Notes under the pieces: model-generated
Databases searched by the model: none
The model's input: only the letters and a program-made list of their open reading frames with translations
What the model was told of the DNA's origin: nothing
Assembly: GCF_002836715.1 (NCBI RefSeq)
Contig: NZ_PJAT01000112.1
Location: forward strand, 1-64,000
DNA: 64,000 nt
From: Psychrobacter sp. 4Dc
GTDB lineage: Bacteria; Pseudomonadota; Gammaproteobacteria; Pseudomonadales; Moraxellaceae
Direction: 5' to 3'
Translations under genes and position numbers: made by a program
In this document: positions 26,660 through 36,172 of the stretch, piece by piece
Layout of the letters: every line of letters starts with the position of its first letter
How positions within the stretch are numbered: the stretch's first letter is position 1

Positions 26660-27616
26660 ATGGATAAGAGAGCAAGTATTCAGTGGTTCCCTGGGCATAT
26701 GAACAAAGCCCGTAACGAAATCAAAGAAGTCATGCCGCAGATGGATTTGGTCATCGAGGTCATCGATGCGCGTATTCCTTATAGTAGTGAGAACCCAATG
26801 GTCGCAGCACTGCGCGGCGAAAAACCTGTTATCAAAATCCTAAACAAAGCTGACCTTGCCGATCCTGAGTTGACTCAAGCATGGATGGATTATCTCGAGC
26901 AGCAAGATGGGGTCAAAGCCATTGCTTGCGATACTGAAAAAGCCAATGATGTAAAACGCATCATCGCCATCTGTAAGCATCTCGTACCTAATAAAGTCGG
27001 GACTGGTCGTCAAATCAAAGCGATGATTATGGGTATTCCAAACGTTGGCAAATCAACGCTGATCAATACGCTAGCAGGACGTGCTGTGGCAAAAACAGGC
27101 GATGAGCCAGCCGTGACCAAATCGCAGCAGTTGATTAAGCTCGACGATGACATCATGCTCTATGACACGCCCGGTATGCTATGGCCAAAGGTTGAAAACG
27201 AAAACTCTGGCTATCGTTTAGCAGCGACGGGCGGTATCCGTGATACTGCTTTTGACTTCGCTGATGTGGCAAGCTATACCGCTGAGTACCTAATGCAAGC
27301 TTATCCTGAGCTGCTAAAAACTCGCTATAAAATTGAAGAGCTACCGAAGACTGACTGGGAGTTTTTTGAAGTGGCTGGGCGTAATCGCGGCTGTGTACGC
27401 GCGGGCAACCAAGTCGATACGTACCGTATGTCTGAGATTCTCATTAACGAATTGCGTAGCGCGAAGATTGGTCGCATCACGCTAGAAACACCAGCAATGA
27501 CTGAAGCTGAAGAAATCGTCGTCGCTGAACAACGACTCGCTGCTGAAGAGAAGAAAAAAGCGAAAGAGGAAGAAAAGCGCTTACGTCGTCTAAAAACGCG
27601 AAAGAATCGGAAGTAG
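26660..27616 (+). CDS. rbgA: Ribosome biogenesis GTPase YlqF/RbgA
   Basis: A circularly permuted GTPase that helps late assembly of the large ribosomal subunit. The motifs occur in permuted order: G4 NKAD at 62-65, then G1 GIPNVGKS at 125-132, then G3 DTPG at 169-172. The family start QWFPGHMNKA and the C-terminal ANTAR-like domain with GRNRGCVRAGNQVD are present. The tail (about 295-318) is a Lys/Arg/Glu run. At 318 residues it is normal to slightly long. A terminator follows. Confidence 0.92.
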   Translation: MDKRASIQWFPGHMNKARNEIKEVMPQMDLVIEVIDARIPYSSENPMVAALRGEKPVIKILNKADLADPELTQAWMDYLEQQDGVKAIACDTEKANDVKRIIAICKHLVPNKVGTGRQIKAMIMGIPNVGKSTLINTLAGRAVAKTGDEPAVTKSQQLIKLDDDIMLYDTPGMLWPKVENENSGYRLAATGGIRDTAFDFADVASYTAEYLMQAYPELLKTRYKIEELPKTDWEFFEVAGRNRGCVRAGNQVDTYRMSEILINELRSAKIGRITLETPAMTEAEEIVVAEQRLAAEEKKKAKEEEKRLRRLKTRKNRK

Positions 27617-27658
27617 CGTTTATTTAAAAGATCATTGCTCAAAAAGCTACTACTTATA

Positions 27659-27683
27659 TAAAAGCCCTAATGGGCTTTTTTTA
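27659..27683 (+). terminator. Terminator after rbgA
   Basis: A 7-bp stem AAAGCCC / GGGCTTT with a TAAT loop (27661-27678) is followed by a T-run. Confidence 0.85.
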
Positions 27684-27746
27684 TGTCTGTATTATCTGTA
27701 TAACATAAGTATCATATATCAAAATTATAAATATAGAGAGTGCTTA

Positions 27747-29168
27747 ATGACAGATTACAGCATAATGAGAGAGTTAACTTTTTCGAGTAGAGATGAGTTC
27801 ACACGTAAGCCTATCGCTGAAAAAATCATTAAACTCTTGGACTCAGATATTGATGTCTCACCACTTATCATTGATGGTAAATGGGGCACAGGAAAGACAG
27901 AGTTTTGTTTTAAACTTAAAAATCTGATTGAAGCAGATAGTCCCAATAACTATAAAGTTGGCTATGTAAATGCTTTTCAAGCTGATCATGCCAATGAGCC
28001 GCTCTTAACACTTATAGCTGAGGTGGCTAGTTTCTACGATGAAAAAGACGACAAGCGAAAGAATTTTATAAAAAATGCAGTCCCTTACCTAAGGCTTATT
28101 TCTGGTATAGGTCTCAAAGCAGGATTAGGATTTGCATTCGGTAGATACGCGGCAGATATTCCTGATGCACTAGCAGATGGAATGGAAGAAATAAAGGATG
28201 GGTCAAAATCTCTTATCGACCAGTCACTTGAGTCTATGATTAAAGATCAAGTAGAAGCGGAAAAGAATTTATCGACATTGCGCGATGCTCTATCAGATAT
28301 TGCTTCCACAAACCCTATCATTTTACTCATTGACGAGCTTGACCGATGTCGTCCAGATTTTGCAGTGATGATGTTAGAAACTATCAAACATGTCTTTGAC
28401 GTTGAAAACGTGCAGATCATCTTGATTACCAATGCGGAGCAACTTAAAGCCACTATCAAACATAACTATGGTAGCGAAACCAACTCTCGCGATTATCTAT
28501 ATAAATTTTTTAAATATCAAATCAATTTGCCAACTTCTATAAAAGATATCGAAGGTAGGTCTATTGAAAATAACGTTACTTACTTTAAAGCTACGGTACA
28601 AGCTAGTAAAGTTATCCCTCAAGAATTTAAAGATAATGAATTCATATATGAAATCCCAACCTTCTTGGATCTCAGTGAATTATCACTTCGTAAAATTGAA
28701 CAGACTGTTCGTTGTATAGAAACGCTAATAATTTTTGAAGACAAAGAACAAAGTAAGTCACAGATTGTTGAGCAAATTCTGATGGTTTTCCTATCGTTTG
28801 TTTATATGATCAATGAAAAAATCCTTCAGCAAGTTTCGGACAAAAATGTTATCAGTAAGGACTTTTTGGAATTCATGGGCTGTGCTCGTTTAACCTTACC
28901 TAAAGATCGTATTATCGTAGAACAAAACTATGTAAGAAGTTTGATTTTGATGATATTTAATAAGCTAAATAGTAATAACAATATTTACGTTCCTAGAGAT
29001 CATCAAACAGGTAGTCAGGGCGAATTTATATTAGAACGAATTCTACATAAATTTGATTTAGAGTCAGAAAAAGACCGTTTTTCTGGTTATATATCAGAAA
29101 ATAGTTATATCTACGATTATGTTGATCATACTACCAACAACCTCCTACTTTTCGATATCGTTAAGTAG
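27747..29168 (+). CDS. KAP-family P-loop NTPase
   Basis: A 473-residue P-loop ATPase of the KAP class. Walker A GKWGTGKT is at 44-51, and Walker B with the KAP-type extension, IILLIDELDRCRP, is at 191-203. A glycine-rich, weakly hydrophobic stretch at about 114-137 sits between them, where KAP proteins often carry membrane helices. ILITNAEQL at 225-233 fits the sensor region. KAP ATPases occur sporadically in bacteria, often in mobile or defence contexts, and their role is mostly unknown. The gene is more AT-rich than rbgA and mutY on either side and stands alone, which suggests transfer. Confidence 0.85.
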   Translation: MTDYSIMRELTFSSRDEFTRKPIAEKIIKLLDSDIDVSPLIIDGKWGTGKTEFCFKLKNLIEADSPNNYKVGYVNAFQADHANEPLLTLIAEVASFYDEKDDKRKNFIKNAVPYLRLISGIGLKAGLGFAFGRYAADIPDALADGMEEIKDGSKSLIDQSLESMIKDQVEAEKNLSTLRDALSDIASTNPIILLIDELDRCRPDFAVMMLETIKHVFDVENVQIILITNAEQLKATIKHNYGSETNSRDYLYKFFKYQINLPTSIKDIEGRSIENNVTYFKATVQASKVIPQEFKDNEFIYEIPTFLDLSELSLRKIEQTVRCIETLIIFEDKEQSKSQIVEQILMVFLSFVYMINEKILQQVSDKNVISKDFLEFMGCARLTLPKDRIIVEQNYVRSLILMIFNKLNSNNNIYVPRDHQTGSQGEFILERILHKFDLESEKDRFSGYISENSYIYDYVDHTTNNLLLFDIVK

Positions 29169-29273
29169 TTATTTTTATTATATTATTTAATAGCAGTACG
29201 TCAAAGTTGGGTCGTAGCAAATACGGATATCAGGTATAATTGTTTACCTTCAAAAAACCAAATAAAAGAGCCT

Positions 29274-30539
29274 ATGACCCAGCCAATTGCTAATTCTGAA
29301 TCTTTTGACACAATTTTTAACCACACCACCTCTTCCCTAAACTCCTTCGCCCCGCGCCTTCTCGATTGGTTTGCCGAAAACGGTCGCCATGATTTACCGT
29401 GGCAACAGCACCAGACCGATACGCCCAATCCTTATATCGTTTGGTTATCAGAAGTCATGCTCCAGCAAACGCAAGTCAACACCGTACTGCCCTATTTTGC
29501 ACGGTTTATGGACACCTTTCCAACCGTACAAGATCTGGCCGCAGCAGAATGGGATATGGTCGCCGAGCATTGGGCAGGGCTTGGCTACTATGCGCGCGCC
29601 CGTAATTTGCATAAAGGGGCAAAGCAGCTGGTTGAAGTAATAAAGGAGACTGGCGAGTTCCCGCAGACACTCGCAGGTTGGGAAGCGATTTCTGGCGTTG
29701 GCCCATCAACGGCTGGGGCGATTATGGCGATGGGATTGCACCACTATGGCGTTATCTGCGATGGCAATGTCAAACGAGTACTGACACGTTGGGCAGCTAT
29801 CGATGGCGACATCACTAAATCTGCTACCACCAAAGATTTATGGGCATTGGCAGAGCGACTGACACCGACAGAGAACTCAGGATTGTTTGCGCAAGCCATG
29901 ATGGATATGGGTGCGACATTATGTACCCGTAGCAAGCCTGCGTGTCTATTGTGTCCATTAAAAGAAGACTGCCTAGCCCATGCGCAAGGGCGCGAGACTG
30001 ATTATCCCGTCAAAGCAAAAAAGCAGCCCAAACCTAGTAAGTTCAGTGATGCCCTGCTGATCGAAAGTGCAGATGGTGACATACTATGGCTACAGCGCCC
30101 TGACAACGGTATCTGGGGCGGATTATGGAGCTTACCATTACAGTTCGTGGAAAAAGTTGATGGTAAAGCGAACAATAAGGCTACCATTAAGAAGACGCTA
30201 GCTAGTGATGATAAGCCATCAAACGATGTCCGTAGTAATGAAAAAGTATACGAAGCAGAATTTACCACTGCTGAGCAGATCATTAATGAGTGGCTGATAA
30301 AAAATGAACTGGTCGCAAAATCAGTCAGCAATACTTTGCTTGATGACGCCCCTATTAAGCATTCGCTGACGCATTTTCACTGGTATTTGACCCCGCGTAA
30401 ATTGACGATTGACGCGACGCAGGTAACTGAGTTAAATCAGAAGTTAGCAGCGGCTGAAATTGACTTTAAGTGGCTAACCGAACAAAAAGCGCAAGACAGC
30501 CTAGGACTGCCTCGCGCGATGGTTAAAATCTTAGAATAA
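29274..30539 (+). CDS. mutY: A/G-specific adenine DNA glycosylase
   Basis: Removes adenine mispaired with 8-oxoguanine. The catalytic Glu lies in LSEVMLQQTQV, and the helix-hairpin-helix GVGPSTAG is followed by the catalytic Asp in CDGNVKRVL. The four-cysteine 4Fe-4S loop has the exact C-x6-C-x2-C-x5-C spacing in CTRSKPACLLCPLKEDC. A C-terminal NUDIX-like domain (about 255-421) recognises 8-oxoG. It contains an insertion rich in Lys, Asn and Asp (about 298-330), making the protein longer (421) than E. coli MutY (350). No yggX follows. Confidence 0.96.
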   Translation: MTQPIANSESFDTIFNHTTSSLNSFAPRLLDWFAENGRHDLPWQQHQTDTPNPYIVWLSEVMLQQTQVNTVLPYFARFMDTFPTVQDLAAAEWDMVAEHWAGLGYYARARNLHKGAKQLVEVIKETGEFPQTLAGWEAISGVGPSTAGAIMAMGLHHYGVICDGNVKRVLTRWAAIDGDITKSATTKDLWALAERLTPTENSGLFAQAMMDMGATLCTRSKPACLLCPLKEDCLAHAQGRETDYPVKAKKQPKPSKFSDALLIESADGDILWLQRPDNGIWGGLWSLPLQFVEKVDGKANNKATIKKTLASDDKPSNDVRSNEKVYEAEFTTAEQIINEWLIKNELVAKSVSNTLLDDAPIKHSLTHFHWYLTPRKLTIDATQVTELNQKLAAAEIDFKWLTEQKAQDSLGLPRAMVKILE

Positions 30540-30550
30540 GAAATTGGAAT

Positions 30551-30590
30551 AAAAAAAGCGACTCACTATTAATAATGAGTCGCTTTTTTA
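30551..30590. terminator. Bidirectional terminator between mutY and tesB
   Basis: The stem AAAAAGCGACTCA / TGAGTCGCTTTTT (about 30553-30565 and 30576-30588) has A/T runs on both flanks, between convergent genes. Confidence 0.9.
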
Positions 30591-30626
30591 TGATGACAAT
30601 CTAAAAGCAGCTGAGCCTACAGCACT

Positions 30627-31529
30627 TTAAGATTTTGGCACACGTAAACGCATGAGTCCTTCTTGTTGCACGGTAGCGACCAGTTTGCCATCTTGCCAAA
30701 ACTGACCATGATTCAAGCCTTTCGCATTAGACGTGGTATCGCTCCACATGTCGTACAGCATCCATTTATTCAAATCAAAATCACGATGGAAATGCATTGA
30801 GTGATCGATACTAGCGGCCTGTAGACCACTGGTCATAAAGCTAACACCATGTGACATCAGCCCTGTACCAACCAAATAAAAGTCTGACGAGAATGCCAAT
30901 AGTGCCTGCTGAATAGCCACTGGCTGATTGCCTAACTCACGAATGCGTAGCCAGTTTGCTTGCTTAGGTTTCATTGGTTCTGGGCTAATCGGATTACGCG
31001 GCTTCACTGGCTTAATCTCGACATGACGGCGGCGCATAAATCTTGCTTTTAGCGCTTCTGGCACTTTTCCGACATTCTCTTCTTTTAAATCTTGCTCTGT
31101 CAGCAAGTCTTCTGGCGGTGGATAGACAGGCATGTCTTCTTGATACTCAAGCCCATCTTCCATCGGTGAAAACGAGGCAATCATTGAAAATATCACCTGC
31201 TCAATAGGCGGCTTACCACGTACTTCTTTGTACTGGATAGCCGTGACTTCACGTGCAGACAAGCTACGACCATCACGCAATCGACGGACTTGGTATATCA
31301 CTGGTTGGTTGATATCGCCACCACGCAAAAAATATCCATGCAGTGAGTGACAAGGTTTGTCTTTATCTAATGTATGCGCCGCTGCCATAATCGCTTGAGC
31401 GAGCACTTGCCCACCAAATATACGACTGCCCACATAGTCATGGCTTTTACCCTCAAACACATCAGGGGTAACTTCAATAAGCGCGATAGTAGCCAGCAGC
31501 TCATCAATCAGTTGTAGATTATCGGACAT
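30627..31529 (-). CDS. tesB: Acyl-CoA thioesterase II
   Basis: Double-hotdog thioesterase that hydrolyses acyl-CoA to free acid and CoA. The family segments SHDYVGSRIFGGQVLAQA, HSLHGYFLRGGD, RDGRSLSAREV and the C-terminal DHSMHFHRDFDLNKWMLYD are all present. The catalytic residues of the E. coli enzyme (Asp, Thr/Gln) lie in those regions. The ATG at 31529 is chosen because AAGGA lies 11 nt upstream. An in-frame start at 31556 would add nine residues upstream of that site. That gives 300 residues. It is monocistronic. Confidence 0.93.
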   Translation of the reverse strand: MSDNLQLIDELLATIALIEVTPDVFEGKSHDYVGSRIFGGQVLAQAIMAAAHTLDKDKPCHSLHGYFLRGGDINQPVIYQVRRLRDGRSLSAREVTAIQYKEVRGKPPIEQVIFSMIASFSPMEDGLEYQEDMPVYPPPEDLLTEQDLKEENVGKVPEALKARFMRRRHVEIKPVKPRNPISPEPMKPKQANWLRIRELGNQPVAIQQALLAFSSDFYLVGTGLMSHGVSFMTSGLQAASIDHSMHFHRDFDLNKWMLYDMWSDTTSNAKGLNHGQFWQDGKLVATVQQEGLMRLRVPKS

Positions 31530-31889
31530 GACGATATGTTTCCTTATTTTTATCAAAAACGCTCAGCATCTGATGATATTGATGCCATATAGCCATCATA
31601 TTTGAATGTAAAATAATGCGAGATCACTTGTTAAGATCTGTCGAAGGAGACCTTAAAATAAACATACAAACATCGTTAGCGACGTTATCACCGAATATTT
31701 ATTTTCTATAGAAAAGGTAAACATCTTACCCAATATTGGTGGCTTTGACTAGTTACTGTCAGCTTACTCATAAGTATTGCTTGTCAGTTTTTGCCAGACA
31801 AATCGCAACTAAAGAGCAAAGCAAGCAATCTCAACCATAAAAAAACGAGATGTATAATAACACCTCGTTTTTGACAAATACGCCGATGT
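31530..31889. other. Intergenic region between tesB and rapA
   Basis: It contains the rapA terminator (about 31840-31872) and the tesB upstream region. No ORF, repeat or RNA gene was recognised. Confidence 0.4.
31840..31872 (-). terminator. Terminator of rapA
   Basis: The stem AAAAACGAGATG / CACCTCGTTTTT (one non-Watson-Crick pair) has a loop of about 8 nt. The A-run on the plus strand gives a U-tract on the minus transcript. Confidence 0.8.
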
Positions 31890-34778
31890 TTATGGCTTAA
31901 CTGCTACGAGTACGCGAATAGAGTCCGGTACTAATGACAAGTTACCAAGCGCTTGCTCACCTTGAGCTTTAAGCTGCTCTAGACGCTCAATCTCTTCAGG
32001 ACGTACGTTTGGATTGATCGTCTGTAGATGTTTTAGACGCTTGATTTCACGTGACCACTGCTGGCTAAAGCGGCTACTTGCTTGCTCACCAATTTCAGCG
32101 ATCTGCTGACGAGCAATATCTTCAGCTTCGTAATAACGCTGCTCAATCACATCGCCGCGTACTTTAATGACTTGGCGGGCACGGTTTTTATCCAATCGCT
32201 CGACATGCGGCATAATCATCTCAGCACTGATACGAGCCGATAAATCACTACCCTGCTCACTGATAAAGACACGGATATTTTGCGTGGACAAAGTCGCTGG
32301 CAGATTGAGCACTTTTGGCGCGATTGCTTCAACACGGAAGTTCACCTCTAGCAGTACCATACCTTGCGGAACAGCGGCACTTTTTAGCATGGCAACTGTC
32401 GTATTACCGAAAGTGCTGGTGCTCGCTAGCTCATAAATTGCCCGCATCAATGGATGCTCATGAGTGATGAATTCGATATCTTCACGCTGAAGCGCTTGCT
32501 CACGCTCGAAGGTCAACGTCATACCGTCTTCATCACCAAGTGGCAAACCATCAATATAGTCACTGATCTCGGTGCTATCGATAGGTGCGATCACCCACGA
32601 GCCATCACGTTGAATGTTGTGATCGATATTGGCAGAGGCAAAGAAACACTCAATAAAGTGCGGCAGCAAATTATTACCATCGAAGTCACGCATAGCATCG
32701 GCGATACGACCTGCGACACGCGGACGACATGAGTTGTACTCTAACAGACGATCACGACCAGCTTGTAGCTGTGCTTCTAGTCCCAAACGTGTCTGTAGCG
32801 CCTCGTCAATAATGTCTTGCAAGATGACATTGTTCTCAGAAGTATCAGCACCCTCAAGCATTGGCTTAAGCTCTTGAATATATTGCTCTTGTACGCTTTG
32901 TGCGGTTGGCGATATCTGATTGAACATGTTCAGCGCATCGTTGTACCACTGATACAGACGCTCTTGCGCTGTACCTTGTACATAAGGCACATGTAGCATG
33001 ATTTGCTGCGTCTGACCGATACGATCTAGACGGCCAATACGCTGCTCTAACGTATCTGGATTAGCAGGCAGATCCCATAGTATTAACTGGCTTGCAAACT
33101 GGAAGTTACGACCTTCTGAACCAATTTCTGAACACAGTAGTATCTGAGCACCTTCACTATCTGCAAAGAATGCGGCCGCTTGGTCACGCTCAAGCAAAGT
33201 CATCTGCTCAGTAAAGATAGCTGTCTTAATGCCTGCATGCAGACGCAATACCGCCTCTAAACTCTCTACCGTCGCACCACTACGAGCGATTAATAGGACT
33301 TTTTGATGCTTAAGTTCACCGCGCAAAATATCAATCAACCAAGAAACACGTGGATCATCTTCTAGCCAGCCACCATCTGGTTGGTTTTCTTCGCCCCATA
33401 GCTGCTCACGCAACTTACCATTGGTTTGATAGCTGTCTTTCCATGCTTCAGGTAATGGCAGTGGATATGGTTGGCTACTACGGCCATAGAAACCTTTCAC
33501 ACTCTCACGCGTATTACGGAACAAGATACGACCTGTACCATGACGATCTAATAGCTCGTTTAGCGCATGTGTACGCAGTTTTTCATCTTCATTAATTGAG
33601 GAAAGCTCTTCGATACTAATGTCTAGCAAGCTACTCAAGGCAGCGATTTGGCCTTCATTCAGTGGCTTTTCTTCTATCAAGACGCCAGCAACTGCTGCTG
33701 TCTCTGCAAAAGCTTCTTGCCCATCGATAAATTCATCCAAATCATCAAAACGATCTGGATCAAGCAAACGCAGACGGGCAAAGTGACTTTGCGCACCGAG
33801 TTGCTCTGGCGTTGCTGTCAAGAGCATCACACCTGGCGTTTCTTCTGCGAAATCCGCAATCAGGTCATACTTATCATTGCCGCCCTGTGCTTCATCCCAA
33901 TGCAGATGATGCGCTTCGTCAACAACCAATAAATCAAACCCTGCATCCATCGCTTGGTCATATAAGTCTGGGTGATCAAGCAATAGATCCATGCCACCAA
34001 TGATACATTGCTCAGTGGCAAAGACGTTTTGTTCAGGGTCGTGTTCTTTAATAGCCGCAGTACGCACTAGATCAAACAAGGCAAAGTTTAGGTTAAAGCG
34101 GCGACGCAGCTCAATCATCCATTGGTACTGCAAACTATCCGGCACTAAAATCAACACACGCTCAGCTTTGCCCGTTAGCAACTGCTGATGAATAATCATG
34201 CCCGCTTCGATGGTCTTACCAAGGCCAACTTCATCAGCCAGTAGTACACGCGGCGCAATACGCTTACCGACTTCATGCGCGATATATAGCTGATGCTCGA
34301 TGATATCGACACGTGCACCCATTAGGCCTTTTAGTGGATGACCTGCCAGCGCTGATTGCATGCGCAAGATATCTTGACGCAGCTCATACCAGTCACCACG
34401 TTCAATACGCCCAGCAAGCAAACGCTCAAGTGGCTTGGCCAACGTGATATTGGCAGCAAGGCGGGTTTCCATGATGCCGCGCTCGTGCTCATCGACGCCA
34501 TATTTAAGTACGCCCATCACTTCATCAACGGCATTGACCGTATAGCTTTTGCCATCTTGGTCGTAGATGCTATCGCCTACTTTAAACACCACGCGCGATA
34601 ATGGCGCAGAGTTTTTGGCGTAGACGCGTGTCTCTTCACTTTGCGGAAATAAAATATGCACACATCGGTCGTCAACATCGATGACCACACCTAAGCCAAG
34701 CTCAGACTCCGTATCAGATAAATAACGTTGACCAACGGCGAATTCAGTACTGTGCAATGAAGCAATAGAGATAGTCAT
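31890..34778 (-). CDS. rapA: RNA polymerase-associated Swi2/Snf2 ATPase RapA
   Basis: A 962-residue ATPase that binds RNA polymerase and helps it recycle after termination. N-terminal Tudor-like domains (about 1-110, GQRYLSDTESELGLGVVIDVD) are followed by the helicase lobes. Walker A is in LADEVGLGKTIEAG (about 181-194) and DEAH in LLVVDEAHHLHWDE. Motif V/VI is in SEGRNFQFASQLILWDLP and QRIGRLDRIGQ. The RapA C-terminal domain fills the remainder. The length is close to the E. coli 968. It is a single-gene unit with its own terminator. Confidence 0.96.
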   Translation of the reverse strand: MTISIASLHSTEFAVGQRYLSDTESELGLGVVIDVDDRCVHILFPQSEETRVYAKNSAPLSRVVFKVGDSIYDQDGKSYTVNAVDEVMGVLKYGVDEHERGIMETRLAANITLAKPLERLLAGRIERGDWYELRQDILRMQSALAGHPLKGLMGARVDIIEHQLYIAHEVGKRIAPRVLLADEVGLGKTIEAGMIIHQQLLTGKAERVLILVPDSLQYQWMIELRRRFNLNFALFDLVRTAAIKEHDPEQNVFATEQCIIGGMDLLLDHPDLYDQAMDAGFDLLVVDEAHHLHWDEAQGGNDKYDLIADFAEETPGVMLLTATPEQLGAQSHFARLRLLDPDRFDDLDEFIDGQEAFAETAAVAGVLIEEKPLNEGQIAALSSLLDISIEELSSINEDEKLRTHALNELLDRHGTGRILFRNTRESVKGFYGRSSQPYPLPLPEAWKDSYQTNGKLREQLWGEENQPDGGWLEDDPRVSWLIDILRGELKHQKVLLIARSGATVESLEAVLRLHAGIKTAIFTEQMTLLERDQAAAFFADSEGAQILLCSEIGSEGRNFQFASQLILWDLPANPDTLEQRIGRLDRIGQTQQIMLHVPYVQGTAQERLYQWYNDALNMFNQISPTAQSVQEQYIQELKPMLEGADTSENNVILQDIIDEALQTRLGLEAQLQAGRDRLLEYNSCRPRVAGRIADAMRDFDGNNLLPHFIECFFASANIDHNIQRDGSWVIAPIDSTEISDYIDGLPLGDEDGMTLTFEREQALQREDIEFITHEHPLMRAIYELASTSTFGNTTVAMLKSAAVPQGMVLLEVNFRVEAIAPKVLNLPATLSTQNIRVFISEQGSDLSARISAEMIMPHVERLDKNRARQVIKVRGDVIEQRYYEAEDIARQQIAEIGEQASSRFSQQWSREIKRLKHLQTINPNVRPEEIERLEQLKAQGEQALGNLSLVPDSIRVLVAVKP

Positions 34779-35213
34779 AAGGCGATGTCTTTTGTACTCA
34801 GATAATGAAATTTAGATAGCAATGGTAGATTGTGATAGCGGTAAGATTACAAAGAACATAAATCGTCAATAGACGCAAAATAAATGTCGTAATCTTAGTA
34901 GGGCCAGTAGCTCAGTCACACCATTATATAACGTTAGCGGGTAGATGAGTGCGTTAAGTTGAATTTTCAAGAGGTAGCTTGTGATAGCTATGATTTTATA
35001 AGTTATTTGATCGTTACTATGTCAGACAAATACGTGATTGTTAAATAATACAGATTGTCCTATCTTATCAGCAGCTTATGTCTATTCAATCGATATTTGG
35101 CCGATTCGTTTTTGACTAAAAATACCAACGTGCTACATTAAGCCGATAAGGATTCATGCGATAGACATTTATTCGCTGATTATCTATAAGACAACAATAA
35201 GTAAGGACTAGCC
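34779..35213. other. Divergent intergenic region, rapA / hydroxyacid dehydrogenase
   Basis: It must hold promoters for both flanking genes. It is AT-rich. No hairpin terminator, ORF of note or RNA gene was recognised. Confidence 0.35.
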
Positions 35214-36161
35214 ATGCAAGCCGTTTTTTTAGATAAAGGTACTTTTTCTGAAGGTATTGACCTGCCAGCGCCAATAGGTGTGAGCGATTACATCACTTAT
35301 AACGACACGCCAAAAGACACGGCTGTCATCATTGATCGTTGCAAAGACGCCGATATTATCATCACTAATAAAGTGCAAATCGGTGCTGAGATGATAGAGC
35401 AACTACCGAAACTTAAGCTTATTCAACTGACTGCTACTGGCATGAATAACGTCGATCAAGCCGCTTGCGATAAGCACGGTGTTGCGCTGTTCAATGTCGC
35501 TGGTTATGCGGTCAAAAGCGTGCCTGAACACACATTTATGCTTATGTTAAATGCAATGCGCGCAGGCATCCACTACCATCAGAAAGTCACTGATGGCACG
35601 TGGCTTGCAAACGGTAATTTTTGTCTGCTGGATATTCCGCTGATAGATTTGGAAGATAAGACGCTAGGTATCATTGGTATTGGCACTATCGGCAAACGCG
35701 TAACCGAAATCGCTCGTGCCTTTGGTATGACCGTACTATGGGCAGAGCACCAAGGACGCGAACCGCGCAGCGACGACTATACCGCGTTTGATGAAGTGCT
35801 AGCGCGTGCGGATGTGATCAGTCTGCACTGTCCATTGAATGAACAAACTGAGCATCTTATTAATAAAGATACTCTGGCAAAAATGGTTAAAAAACCGCTC
35901 ATTGTCAACGTCGCCCGTGGCGGCATCGTTGATAGCCAAGCATTAACTGATGCAATCAATAGTGAGCAAATCATCGGCTATGCTAGTGATGTGTTTGAAC
36001 AAGAACCGATCGCTGCTAATGATCCTTTGCTCAGTATCAGCGACCATCCGCGTGTTATCTTTAGTCCGCACAATGCATGGGGCAGCAAAAGCGCCCAAGA
36101 GACCTTATGGCAGATGTTAAGCAAGCAAGTCGCTGACTTTATCGACAACCATCATCAGTAA
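35214..36161 (+). CDS. D-2-hydroxyacid dehydrogenase (hydroxypyruvate reductase-like)
   Basis: NAD(P)-dependent oxidoreductase of 315 residues. The dinucleotide-binding loop GIGTIG is at 155-160. The catalytic residues are R235 (NVARGG), E264 (DVFEQEP) and H286 (SPHNAWGS). TATGMNNVDQAAC at 73-85 and AGYAVKSVPEHTFMLML fit the glycerate dehydrogenase/hydroxypyruvate reductase (HprA) branch. The residue after the second strand (WAEHQGREPR) suggests no strict NADP selection, and cofactor preference is open. It converges with the monooxygenase gene, with 11 bp between stops. Confidence 0.85.
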   Translation: MQAVFLDKGTFSEGIDLPAPIGVSDYITYNDTPKDTAVIIDRCKDADIIITNKVQIGAEMIEQLPKLKLIQLTATGMNNVDQAACDKHGVALFNVAGYAVKSVPEHTFMLMLNAMRAGIHYHQKVTDGTWLANGNFCLLDIPLIDLEDKTLGIIGIGTIGKRVTEIARAFGMTVLWAEHQGREPRSDDYTAFDEVLARADVISLHCPLNEQTEHLINKDTLAKMVKKPLIVNVARGGIVDSQALTDAINSEQIIGYASDVFEQEPIAANDPLLSISDHPRVIFSPHNAWGSKSAQETLWQMLSKQVADFIDNHHQ

Positions 36162-36172
36162 TTACCAAGACA

